Assembly (NCBI GenBank): GCA_900542145.1
Contig: UQMF01000004.1
Span: 102,813 to 166,812, forward strand
Source: an uncultured Oscillospiraceae bacterium
GTDB lineage: Bacteria; Bacillota; Clostridia; Oscillospirales; Ruminococcaceae
DNA length: 64,000 nt
Direction: 5' to 3'
The notes under the pieces are model-generated. The model worked only from the letters and a program-made list of their open reading frames with translations. It was not told the origin of the DNA and searched no databases. The position numbers and the translations under genes were made by a program. Every line of letters starts with the position of its first letter. Positions within the stretch are counted from its first letter, which is position 1. Of the stretch, positions 49,277-56,767 are shown in pieces.

Positions 49277-50544
49277 TGATCGTGGTGCCTGCGCTCTATT
49301 CCGGCGAGGATATCGTCCACATCATAGCGTGACTTGTCACGGCTGTCGTCGTCATCGGGAATAAGGTCGCTGCGGTTCTTTGCGGCGAGGATATCGGCGC
49401 TGCGGCGGCTTCCCTCCGGCTTGGGGCGCGAGGGCGCAGTGGCGAGCGCGTCCTCAAGGTCGATTATTGCCTTGCTGGACTGCTTCCCGGTGAGCCCTCT
49501 GCCGATCTGCGGCGCTTCGGACTGCGCAAAGAATGCGTCGGAGCGCTTTTTCCTTTTCGGCTTTTCCATCAGCGGAAGCTCCGCCGTGTCGGCGTTTTCC
49601 GGTGATTTCGGGGCAGGGGCTACGGTATTGTCGATGTAGCGCTTCGCCGCGACCGGAGCCGGGAGCGTGGGCTTATCCAGCGGCTTCGCAGGGGATTCCG
49701 TCTTCTTTTCTGCAGCAGGTTTCTCGACTGGCTTTGCGGATTCCTTGTTTTCGCTGACTGCCCTGGTGGAAGGCGCGTTGAGCAGGGAGAGAACGTCCTT
49801 GTCGGACATGGTGGGCGCGGAGGGATCCGGCTTCTTCTTCGGAGAGGAGTTGTAGGTGAACAGAATGCTGTCCGCTGAAACGCTGCGGCTTCTGTTCCGG
49901 TGGAAAGCGGCGCTGCCATTCTCGTCCACGGATATCTGCGGAGCGGCAGGGGAAGACTCCTCGCTGCCTTTCACCTGGGGGACTACCTCTGGGAGGGGGC
50001 GTTCCGCCGCCCGGACGCGGAGCAGGTCGATTATCAGCAGAAGCGCGCAGGGGATCACCGCCATTACGAACACTCCCCAGGGGGATTTCATGAAAGTAAT
50101 GAACCACCCCAGCGCAGGACTGCACCAACCCGCCTTGCCGATAAGGGCATTCTCGCTGATGACGGTGCTGTCGCTGCCGTTCACCAGTGAAAGGTAGTAG
50201 ACTCCGTCCATCACCTTGAAGTCTGAGTAGTATCCCATGGCGAGGTCGGCGCGGCTGTTCATGGGGTCGGTGCTGTACAGCACCAGGTTTCCGGATTCCA
50301 GGTCGTAGGGCTCGCACCTGGTGGCAATAACGGCGCTGCCTGCGGGCACGCTGTCGTAATCTCCGCTTTCGCAGATGAACAGGTCAAACCCGAACACCCT
50401 GACAGCCCCAGTGGAACCAAACGCAGCGGCGGTGAATATCATCAGGACGAATACCAGTGCAAGCAGCACGCACACGCCGATTCCAATGCCGCGGATAATT
50501 TTTTTCCCGGGATTTATAAAAAACACCTCTTTTGCACTTGACAA
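49273..50544 (-). CDS. Membrane protein with signal-peptidase-like segment and disordered tail
   Basis: Residues about 18-40 and 150-172 are membrane helices. Between them the extracytoplasmic part (ICESGDYDSVPAGSAVIATR, LESGNLVLY) resembles the SipW/archaeal-type signal peptidase I fold, but the catalytic serine motif GSMxP is absent. The C-terminal 230 residues are low complexity (Pro, Lys, Ser, Ala) and end in a short conserved-looking RYDVDDILAGIERR. Start: the frame opens with TTG at 50544, yet the only good Shine-Dalgarno (AAAGAGGTG, 50527-50519) points to an ATA near 50513, so the start is unresolved. Confidence 0.7.
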   Translation of the reverse strand: MSSAKEVFFINPGKKIIRGIGIGVCVLLALVFVLMIFTAAAFGSTGAVRVFGFDLFICESGDYDSVPAGSAVIATRCEPYDLESGNLVLYSTDPMNSRADLAMGYYSDFKVMDGVYYLSLVNGSDSTVISENALIGKAGWCSPALGWFITFMKSPWGVFVMAVIPCALLLIIDLLRVRAAERPLPEVVPQVKGSEESSPAAPQISVDENGSAAFHRNRSRSVSADSILFTYNSSPKKKPDPSAPTMSDKDVLSLLNAPSTRAVSENKESAKPVEKPAAEKKTESPAKPLDKPTLPAPVAAKRYIDNTVAPAPKSPENADTAELPLMEKPKRKKRSDAFFAQSEAPQIGRGLTGKQSSKAIIDLEDALATAPSRPKPEGSRRSADILAAKNRSDLIPDDDDSRDKSRYDVDDILAGIERRHHDQ

Positions 50545-50566
50545 ATCGTTGAATTAAGTATATAAT
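50538..50566 (+). promoter_or_regulatory. Promoter for tRNA-Thr
   Basis: TTGACA (50538-50543), 17 bases, TATAAT (50561-50566): full consensus. It overlaps the 5' end of the opposite-strand gene. Confidence 0.88.
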
Positions 50567-50606
50567 AATATAGTCACAGTGTTGCTGTGGGCAGCAACAT
50601 ACATTT

Positions 50607-50635
50607 ATTATACCATATACGTCAGTCCTTTGCAA
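50607..50635 (-). promoter_or_regulatory. Promoter for the minus-strand ComEA-like operon
   Basis: Minus-strand TTGCAA (50635-50630), 17 bases, TATAAT (50612-50607). It faces the tRNA promoter, so the two transcripts overlap by about 30 bases at their 5' ends. A hairpin GTTGCTG-TGGG-CAGCAAC (50581-50598) lies in that overlap. Confidence 0.8.
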
Positions 50636-50655
50636 GTGTTTTTGCAAATTTCTTT

Positions 50656-50731
50656 GCTGGTATAGCTCAGTTGGTAGAGCAGCGCATTCGTAATGCGCAG
50701 GTCGTGGGTTCGAGTCCCATTCCCAGCTCCA
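50656..50731 (+). tRNA. tRNA-Thr (anticodon CGT)
   Basis: 76 bases with an encoded CCA. Acceptor GCTGGTA/TCCCAGC (one mismatch, T6-C67), D-arm GCTC...GAGC, anticodon stem GCGCA/TGCGC with loop TTCGTAA giving CGT (reads ACG), T-arm GTGGG-TTCGAGT-CCCAT. About 90 bases separate the promoter from the mature 5' end. Confidence 0.96.
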
Positions 50732-50913
50732 TATCGTTGGTTCCCGTCATGCGGCTCTGTGAGCTGTTTGGCGGGGATTTTTTATGCCGGAAATAAGCTT
50801 AAAATCTGAGGTTTTGTCCTTCATTTGTCCTTTGGAACTCACTACGGTTCACCATAAGCGCCTGTAAACGCTTCCGTCAACAACTCCTCATTGTACAATC
50901 TGACGAAAAATCG

Positions 50914-50988
50914 AGTTTTGCCAATAAGCGAAGCGTAATATTGGCAAAACTGACTGCGCAATACCGCACAATCTTTGTGCGGTATTGC
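50914..50988. repeat. Twin perfect 13-base hairpins downstream of tRNA-Thr
   Basis: AGTTTTGCCAATA (50914-50926) pairs with TATTGGCAAAACT (50939-50951). GCAATACCGCACA (50958-50970) pairs with TGTGCGGTATTGC (50976-50988). They are 6 bases apart. Upstream, CGTCA...TGACG (50876-50904) is a third, weaker pairing. The 426-base gap between the tRNA and the phosphorylase gene holds these and the next promoter, and no credible ORF. The second hairpin is followed by CTTAAATTTC, so it is not a textbook terminator. Confidence 0.6.
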
Positions 50989-51065
50989 CTTAAATTTCAT
51001 GAGTGTTCCTGATAAGTGACAGTCACGGGCAACCCCCGGCTCAGAACGGCGAGTTCAAAAACTTA

Positions 51066-51094
51066 TTGACAATTGCCTTATAATAATGTAGAAT
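51066..51094 (+). promoter_or_regulatory. Promoter for the nucleoside phosphorylase gene
   Basis: TTGACA (51066-51071), 17 bases, TAGAAT (51089-51094). Confidence 0.82.
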
Positions 51095-51157
51095 AAATAT
51101 ATACGAGTCTGTATTCCGGAGCGCTGTGACGATTCCGGCTGCTGAAAGGAGTTTCAA

Positions 51158-51952
51158 ATGGAGAGCATTATTTCTGAGGATATCATGTTCCATCTCAAAA
51201 CGCGCAAAGGCGACATCGGGCGCTATGTGATACTTCCCGGCGACCCCGGGCGCGTCCCGAAGATCGCGGCAAAGCTGGAGAATGCGCAGCTTATCGCAAG
51301 CAACCGTGAATACACCACCTACACCGGGTATCTCGACGGCGAGAAGGTCAGCGTGTGCTCCACGGGTATTGGCGGTCCGTCTGCGGCTATCGCTGTGGAA
51401 GAACTGATACAGTGCGGCGCAGATACGCTTATCCGCGTGGGTACCAGCGGCGGAATCGACCTCAGGGTGGTCGGCGGCGATCTCCTTATTGCCAACGCCG
51501 CGATACGCAGCGAGGGGACCAGCCACGAGTACATTCCGGATAACTACCCGGCAGTGGCGGATTTCGACGTGGTGTGCGCGCTCAAGGCGGCTGCCGACGA
51601 GCTTTCCACCGATGAGGACGGAAACCGCGCGCATGTTGGCGTGGTGCACTCCAAGGATAATTTCTACGGCGAGATCGACCCGAAGAACACCGCAGTCCCG
51701 GATAAGCTCTGCTCCGCGTGGGAGGGCTACCTCAAATGCGGCTGCCTGACCTCCGAGATGGAGGCTGCGGCGATATTCTCCGTCGCCCTGCTGAGAAGAG
51801 TGCGTGCAGGTGCAGTACTCACGGCGCTCTGGAACGTTGAGCGCACCAACGCCGGACTTCCGGACAAGCGGTGCGACAGCAGCGAGCGCGCAATAAGCTG
51901 TGCGATAGGTGCAATACGCAGGCTTATCGCGGCGGACAGGAAGGATAAATGA
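51158..51952 (+). CDS. Uridine phosphorylase-like nucleoside phosphorylase
   Basis: The 264-residue NP-I family enzyme cleaves nucleosides with phosphate to base and ribose 1-phosphate. Signatures: YVILPGDPGRVPKIA (phosphate loop), VCSTGIGGPSAAIAVEELI, LIRVGTSGGI, and SEMEAAAIFSVALLR (ribose Glu/Met). GTSGGIDLRVVGGDLLIANAAIR fits uridine phosphorylase best, though purine-specific relatives look alike. CTGAAAGGAG sets the start. Its stop overlaps the HAD phosphatase start (ATGATG), so both are in a salvage operon. Confidence 0.88.
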   Translation: MESIISEDIMFHLKTRKGDIGRYVILPGDPGRVPKIAAKLENAQLIASNREYTTYTGYLDGEKVSVCSTGIGGPSAAIAVEELIQCGADTLIRVGTSGGIDLRVVGGDLLIANAAIRSEGTSHEYIPDNYPAVADFDVVCALKAAADELSTDEDGNRAHVGVVHSKDNFYGEIDPKNTAVPDKLCSAWEGYLKCGCLTSEMEAAAIFSVALLRRVRAGAVLTALWNVERTNAGLPDKRCDSSERAISCAIGAIRRLIAADRKDK

Positions 51953-52599
51953 TGGCATTCAGCACAATACTTCTGGACCTTGACGGGACTATCACCGACC
52001 CGTATATCGGTATCACCAACGGCGTTATGTACGCCTATGAAAAGCTGGGGCTGGAGGTCCCGGAGAGGGAGAGTCTGCGCAGCTTCATCGGACCGCCGCT
52101 GATGGTGGAATTCACCCGGCGTGGATTCCCGGAGGAGCAGGCGAGGGAGGCAGTCCGGCTGTACCGCGAATACTACGGCAGGACGGGACTTTTCGAGAAC
52201 AGGCTTATCCCGGGTACAGTGGAATTCCTGAAAGAGCTGAAGCGCATGGGAAAGCGCGTGTGCCTGGCGACCTCCAAGCCGGAGGAGTTCAGCGTGCGTA
52301 TCCTTGAAAAGTTCGGAGTGCTGGAGTACTTCGACTTCGTGGGGGCGGCAACCATGGACGGCTCCCGGGGAAGCAAGCTTGAGGTTATCCGCTATGTGCT
52401 GGAATCCACCGGGGCAAAGCCGGCGGAGTGCCTGATGGTCGGCGACAGAATGCACGACATCATCGGCGCCCACGACGCAGGAATGAAGTGCGCCGCGGTG
52501 CTTGTGGGATTCGGCAGCCGTGAGGAATTCGCACAGTACAAGGCGGATTATGTGTGCAAAACGCTGGAAGATGTGGCAGACGTGATTTGCAGGTCATAA
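51949..52599 (+). CDS. HAD-superfamily phosphatase (phosphoglycolate phosphatase/5'-nucleotidase type)
   Basis: The 216-residue HAD-IA hydrolase has LLDLDGTITDPYIGI (motif I nucleophile Asp and acid/base Asp), CLATSKP (motif II Thr-Ser), Lys in GSKLEVI (motif III) and MVGDRMHDIIGAHDAGM (motif IV). DGTITDP and the alpha-helical cap are typical of the Gph/5'-nucleotidase group. Coupled to a nucleoside phosphorylase, it could remove phosphate from nucleotides or ribose phosphates (inference). It overlaps the upstream stop by 4 bases. Confidence 0.9.
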   Translation: MMAFSTILLDLDGTITDPYIGITNGVMYAYEKLGLEVPERESLRSFIGPPLMVEFTRRGFPEEQAREAVRLYREYYGRTGLFENRLIPGTVEFLKELKRMGKRVCLATSKPEEFSVRILEKFGVLEYFDFVGAATMDGSRGSKLEVIRYVLESTGAKPAECLMVGDRMHDIIGAHDAGMKCAAVLVGFGSREEFAQYKADYVCKTLEDVADVICRS

Positions 52600-52602
52600 A
52601 AT

Positions 52603-52631
52603 AAGGGGTACGGCAGTAAGCCGTACCCCTT
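52603..52631. terminator. Bidirectional terminator
   Basis: AAGGGGTACGGC, AGTAA loop, GCCGTACCCCTT, then TTCTT. It serves the phosphatase gene and the convergent aminotransferase gene. Confidence 0.9.
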
Positions 52632-52634
52632 TTC

Positions 52635-53771
52635 TTATGAAACAGAGAGCGATTTCACCGCCTTTGCCAGGCGGCTGACTTCCTCCGGTGTGGTGAACGC
52701 GGAGGGTGCAAAGCGCACCGTGCCGGTTTCCAGCGTGCCGAGTTTCTTGTGGGCGAGGGGGGCGCAGTGGAGTCCGCCGCGCAGGCAGAATCCCAGGTCG
52801 CTGAGCCGTGTCGAGGCTTCTGCGGAGGGAATGCTGCCGATGTTGAAGGACACCACCGGCGCGAATTTCTCCGGCTGGCGGTCGATGTCGGAATACACCG
52901 TTATCCCGGGGATCTTCCGGAGCATTCCGCACAGGCTGCGGCAGAGCGCCGTTTCATGCGCGAGTATTTTCTGAGGAGTCCTTGCCTTTACGAATTCCAC
53001 ACCTGCCCCCAGGGCTATTGCTCCGGGGGTATTTATTGTGCCGCTTTCGAATCTGTCCGGGAGGAAGTCCGGCTGCTCCAGGCTTTCACTGGCGCTGCCG
53101 GTGCCGCCCTCCATGAACGTTTTCAGCGGGTACTTCCCGTCGGTCAGCATGAGTCCGGTGCCCATGGGGCCGTAAAGCCCCTTGTGCCCGGCGGTGCAGA
53201 TGATGTTTATTCCGTCCTTCAGGCTCAGCGGAAGCAGCCCTGCTCCCTGGGCTGCATCCACTATGAAGCAGATGTGTTTGCGGCGGCAGAGGTCCGCAAG
53301 CTCCGGCAGAGGCATTCGCTGACCGGTGACATTTCCGGCGGCGGTGCAGATGAGCGCCACTGTTTCCGGGCGTATTGCCCGGGCGGCGTTCATCACTGTC
53401 TGCCACGGCTCGGAGGAGCTTTCGAACAGGGTGTATCTTACTCCGCTTTCCGTCAGGGAATGCACCGGGCGGATAACCGCATTGTGCTCGATGTCGCTCA
53501 GCACAAAATGCGCACCGGGGCGCGCAAGTCCCTTTATCGCGATATTCAGCGCATGGGTGCAGTTAAGGGTGAACACCGTGTTTTCCGGCTCGGCGCCGAA
53601 GAATTCTGAGCAGGCGCTGCGGCTGGCGAAAACCGCCCTGGACGCCGCCATCGACATCGCATGTCCCGACCGTCCGGGATTGGCTCCGTAGGCAGTCATG
53701 GCGCGGCTCCACGCCTGGTATACGCTCCGGGGCTTGGGGTAAGTCGTGGCGGCGTTATCGAGGTAAATCAC
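52635..53771 (-). CDS. Cysteine desulfurase family protein (class V aminotransferase)
   Basis: The 378-residue PLP enzyme starts MIYLDNAATTYPKP. The PLP lysine is in CTAGHKGLYGPMG and the catalytic-cysteine loop is GFCLRGGLHCAPLAHKKLGT (RxGxHCA). It belongs to the subgroup of desulfurase-like proteins found with YedF/DUF3343 partners in selenium-using bacteria, more than to IscS/SufS. It likely mobilises sulfur or selenium from cysteine or selenocysteine. It overlaps the upstream DUF3343 gene by 17 bases. No SelD or SelA is in the window. Confidence 0.88.
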   Translation of the reverse strand: MIYLDNAATTYPKPRSVYQAWSRAMTAYGANPGRSGHAMSMAASRAVFASRSACSEFFGAEPENTVFTLNCTHALNIAIKGLARPGAHFVLSDIEHNAVIRPVHSLTESGVRYTLFESSSEPWQTVMNAARAIRPETVALICTAAGNVTGQRMPLPELADLCRRKHICFIVDAAQGAGLLPLSLKDGINIICTAGHKGLYGPMGTGLMLTDGKYPLKTFMEGGTGSASESLEQPDFLPDRFESGTINTPGAIALGAGVEFVKARTPQKILAHETALCRSLCGMLRKIPGITVYSDIDRQPEKFAPVVSFNIGSIPSAEASTRLSDLGFCLRGGLHCAPLAHKKLGTLETGTVRFAPSAFTTPEEVSRLAKAVKSLSVS

Positions 53772-53958
53772 AGCTTATCCCTGCCCGGGAAAGCAGAGGG
53801 CAGACAGTCCCCCTGTCCCCGAATATTTTCAGCGTGAATGTGCACCCGTTCCGCCCCGTAGTGCGTATTACAGCGCTTTTTATCCCGTTCCGTGCCAGGA
53901 GGAGCCGAGCCTTCTCCGCCTGGGTCATGGACCTTGTATTTATGAGAAAGAAGTTCAT
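53755..53958 (-). CDS. DUF3343 putative Se/S carrier-like protein
   Basis: The 67-residue product MNFFLINTRSMTQAEKARLLLARNGI has the DUF3343 fold pattern (TusA-related Se/S-carrier-like). Two cysteines (GCTFTLKIFG, RGTVCPLL) and a third near the C-terminus (ISCDLP) could hold a persulfide or perselenide. It is expressed just ahead of, and overlaps, the desulfurase-like gene. AAAGGAG precedes the ATG. Short proteins of this family are usually 70-90 residues. Confidence 0.82.
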   Translation of the reverse strand: MNFFLINTRSMTQAEKARLLLARNGIKSAVIRTTGRNGCTFTLKIFGDRGTVCPLLSRAGISCDLPR

Positions 53959-54031
53959 TGCAGTTCTCCTTTGATTATTGCAGGGGCTTTGCGCGGTATG
54001 TCCCGGCGCTCCGCCGTTATTCCTGCACTTT

Positions 54032-54067
54032 ATTATATGCGCCCCGGGCGGAAGCGGTCTGCCCGGG
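54032..54067 (-). promoter_or_regulatory. Likely -10 box and palindrome for the Se/S genes
   Basis: Minus-strand TATAAT at 54037-54032 with a palindrome CCCGGGC...GCCCGGG (54043-54067) covering the -35 region, where no consensus -35 is seen. This is the layout of an activator- or repressor-controlled promoter (inference). Confidence 0.4.
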
Positions 54068-54103
54068 ATTTGTGCAAAACTGCGAAAATAGTTCGTTTCC
54101 CCC

Positions 54104-54132
54104 TTGATTTTTTATTGAAATGATGGTACAAT
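54104..54132 (+). promoter_or_regulatory. Promoter for the esterase gene
   Basis: TTGATT (54104-54109), 17 bases, TACAAT (54127-54132). Confidence 0.75.
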
Positions 54133-54200
54133 AATTATGTAGATATTTCTGTATCCGAACATTGTAATGTTCACCCCTATTAACTCTGAGGAGCAACATC

Positions 54201-55010
54201 ATGACAATCAAGACATTCAATATCAATTCAGACAAGACTGCCTATGTCAAGGCGTATCTGCCGGATTCCATCGCAGGACTTCCGTTCTGCGAAAAACGCC
54301 CGGCTATGATAATATTCCCCGGCGGTGGGTACGAGTTCTGTTCTGACCGCGAGGGCGAACCGATCGCATTCCAGTATCTTGCGATGGGCTATGCGGCATT
54401 CGTCGTGACCTACGCCTGCAACGAGAAATTCCCCGAGCCGCTGATGGACGCAGCGTACATATTCTACAAGATACGCATGAGAGCCGAGGAATTCGGCATA
54501 GATCCGCAGAAGATGGCAGTCCTGGGCTGCTCTGCCGGCGGACATCTCGCTGGCTGCCTTGCTACCATGTGGAGCGACGTAATGCTCACCAAGACCATCG
54601 GCTGCGAGCCGGAGGATCTCCGCCCCAACGCCGCAGTACTCTGCTACCCGGTGATCAGCGGCGTGACCGCTCCCCATGAGGGAAGCTTCAAGGTGCTGCT
54701 CGGCGAGGACGCTTCCCGTTCCGACCTCAGCAGGCTTTCCCTGGAGAACCGCGTGACCCCGAAGACTCCGCCTATGTTCATCTGGGCGACCGCAAACGAC
54801 GACTGCGTGTCCGCGCACAACTCCCTGGTGATGGCGAAGGCGTGCGTTTCCAACAAGGTCCCGGTGGAGCTACACTTGTTCGACGAGGGACCCCACGGGC
54901 TTTCCACCTGCGACAAGGCGACCGGCTGGAACGAGGCGTTCTATCTCGAGAATGTCCGCCGCTGGATCCCCATGTCCATTGAATTCCTAGCGAAGTACAT
55001 GAACGTCTGA
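54201..55010 (+). CDS. Alpha/beta-hydrolase, acetyl-esterase type
   Basis: The 269-residue protein has an oxyanion-hole loop IIFPGGGYEFCSDREGEP, nucleophile elbow LGCSAGGHLAGCLA, and catalytic Asp/His in FIWATANDDCVSA and LFDEGPHGLS. This is the BD-FAE/Axe-like group of intracellular carbohydrate acetyl esterases, which fits deacetylation of hemicellulose oligosaccharides. No signal peptide. CTGAGGAGC sets the start. The small membrane protein and lysA genes follow on the same strand. Confidence 0.88.
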   Translation: MTIKTFNINSDKTAYVKAYLPDSIAGLPFCEKRPAMIIFPGGGYEFCSDREGEPIAFQYLAMGYAAFVVTYACNEKFPEPLMDAAYIFYKIRMRAEEFGIDPQKMAVLGCSAGGHLAGCLATMWSDVMLTKTIGCEPEDLRPNAAVLCYPVISGVTAPHEGSFKVLLGEDASRSDLSRLSLENRVTPKTPPMFIWATANDDCVSAHNSLVMAKACVSNKVPVELHLFDEGPHGLSTCDKATGWNEAFYLENVRRWIPMSIEFLAKYMNV

Positions 55011-55047
55011 TCTGGCGCACCCGCGTAACTGAGAAAGGACATCAGAT

Positions 55048-55374
55048 ATGATACCAGACAAAGTTGCTTACACTCGTGGCGAGAAAATCGCTGAAATAGC
55101 AGGCGGTGCGCTCATGACGGCGTTCGCGGCAGTTATGATAACGCTGATGGCGCTGAATATCACTGGCGGTGGGAATATCATAATGCTGGTGGTAATGCTC
55201 GTCATTTACGGCATATTCTCGGTCTGCGGTGTTTACCCACAGGGTTCCAATATACTGAAAAAGCCGGAAACCGCTTCCGACCGGGATTATCACCGGGTAA
55301 GGCGCGGCTGCATTATCGCAAAGCTGGTGCTGATATCGGCGGTGTTCCTGCTTTCAATGCCGTTCCTTAAGTAA
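55048..55374 (+). CDS. Small membrane protein of unknown function
   Basis: A 108-residue protein with three membrane helices (about 18-37, 42-62, 88-107). It starts MIPDKVAYTRGEKIAEIAGG and has basic loops (RDYHRVRRG). No family is recognised. It sits 37 bases after the esterase gene and 58 before lysA, with AGAAAGGA upstream. Confidence 0.7.
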   Translation: MIPDKVAYTRGEKIAEIAGGALMTAFAAVMITLMALNITGGGNIIMLVVMLVIYGIFSVCGVYPQGSNILKKPETASDRDYHRVRRGCIIAKLVLISAVFLLSMPFLK

Positions 55375-55432
55375 GACATATTACAGGCGGCGGAGCTGTC
55401 CGCCCCTGGCAAATAAAGAAAGGACAAAAGAA

Positions 55433-56698
55433 ATGAAGAAACCATTCGTGACCAAAGAGCAGATCGAAGAGATCGCAAAGACCTACCCCACCCCGTTCCA
55501 CATCTACGATGAAAAAGGAATCCGCGAGACCGCGAGAGCGCTGAACAAGGCGTTTTCCTGGAACAAGGGATTCAAGGAGTACTTCGCTGTAAAGGCTACC
55601 CCGAACCCGTTCATCATGAACGTGCTGAGAAGCGAGGGCTGCGGCTTTGACTGCTCCAGCTACACCGAGCTGCTGCTCAGCGGTCAGGTCGGCGCCAAGG
55701 GCGAGGAGATCATGTTCAGCTCCAACGCCACTCCCGACGAGGATTTCAAGCTTGCCTACAAGATGGGCGTGCTGATAAATCTCGATGATTTCACACATAT
55801 CGACGTTCTCGACAGGCTGACCGGAATCCCGGAGACCATCTCCTGCCGCTACAATCCCGGCGGAGAGTTCAAGACCGACGGCAGCCCCAACGTAATGGAC
55901 ACCCCGAAGGACGCGAAGTACGGCTTCACCCATGATCAGCTGATCGAGGGCTACCGCATTCTCAAGGAGAAGGGCGCGAAGAAGTTCGGAATGCATGCGT
56001 TCCTTGCCAGCAACACGCTGACCAACGACTACTACCCGACCCTGGCAGGGATCCTGTTCCGCACCGCCGTTGAGATCAAGGAAAAGACCGGCGTGGAACT
56101 GAGCTTCATCAACCTGTCCGGCGGCGTCGGAATCCCCTACCGCCCCGACCAGCCTGCCAACGACATCGCTGTCATCGGCGAGAAGGTACACGAGAAGTTC
56201 GACGAGATACTCGTTCCGGCAGGGCTGGGCAACATCAGACTGTGCACCGAGCTTGGCAGATTCATGCTCGCCCCGAATGGAATGCTCATCGCAAAGGCAA
56301 TCCGCGAGAAGCACATCTACAAGGAGTACATCGGACTTGACGCCTGCGCCGCAAACCTCATGCGTCCGGCTATCTACGGTGCTTACCACCACATCACCGT
56401 TCTCGGCAAGGAAAACGAGCCCTGCGACCACAAGTACGACGTTACCGGCGGTCTGTGCGAGAACTGTGACAAGTTCGCGGTGGACAGAATGCTCCCGAAG
56501 ATAGACATCGGCGACTACCTGGCTATCCATGACGCCGGTGCCCACGGATTCTCCATGGGCTACAACTACAACGGAAAGCTCCGCAGCGCGGAACTGCTGC
56601 TCCGGGAGGACGGCTCCGTAAAGATGATCAGACGTGCGGAAACCGCCGCTGATTACTTCGCGACATTCGATTTCGCGAACTTCAACTTTGATGTTTAA
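55433..56698 (+). CDS. lysA: Diaminopimelate decarboxylase
   Basis: The 421-residue PLP enzyme decarboxylates meso-diaminopimelate to lysine. PLP lysine K54 is in EYFAVKATPNP; FINLSGGVGIPY and CTELGRFMLAP bind PLP phosphate and substrate; GGLCENCDKFA is the active-site cysteine loop (GPxCESxD in most LysA, here CENCD). SYTELLLS and HAFLASN also fit. The CENCD variant is seen in a subgroup of Clostridia and Bacteroidetes LysA. AGAAAGGAC precedes the ATG. A hairpin separates it from trmB. Confidence 0.94.
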   Translation: MKKPFVTKEQIEEIAKTYPTPFHIYDEKGIRETARALNKAFSWNKGFKEYFAVKATPNPFIMNVLRSEGCGFDCSSYTELLLSGQVGAKGEEIMFSSNATPDEDFKLAYKMGVLINLDDFTHIDVLDRLTGIPETISCRYNPGGEFKTDGSPNVMDTPKDAKYGFTHDQLIEGYRILKEKGAKKFGMHAFLASNTLTNDYYPTLAGILFRTAVEIKEKTGVELSFINLSGGVGIPYRPDQPANDIAVIGEKVHEKFDEILVPAGLGNIRLCTELGRFMLAPNGMLIAKAIREKHIYKEYIGLDACAANLMRPAIYGAYHHITVLGKENEPCDHKYDVTGGLCENCDKFAVDRMLPKIDIGDYLAIHDAGAHGFSMGYNYNGKLRSAELLLREDGSVKMIRRAETAADYFATFDFANFNFDV

Positions 56699-56714
56699 TT
56701 GTTGAGAAATATTA

Positions 56715-56746
56715 TGCCGCCGTGCGGAGTATACTGCACGGCGGCA
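56715..56746 (+). terminator. Hairpin between lysA and trmB
   Basis: TGCCGCCGTGC and GCACGGCGGCA form an 11-base perfect stem with a 10-base loop. No U-tract follows, so it may protect or process the lysA mRNA end rather than stop transcription. Confidence 0.55.
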
Positions 56747-56767
56747 GCTGTATAGAGGTAAAAACCA

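Noticed and set aside
50750..50860. Integrase C-terminal remnant (KGQMKDK-like minus frame) next to tRNA-Thr
   Set aside because: Only about 28 in-frame codons before a stop, with no recombinase motif and no second copy of the tRNA end. Too weak to call.
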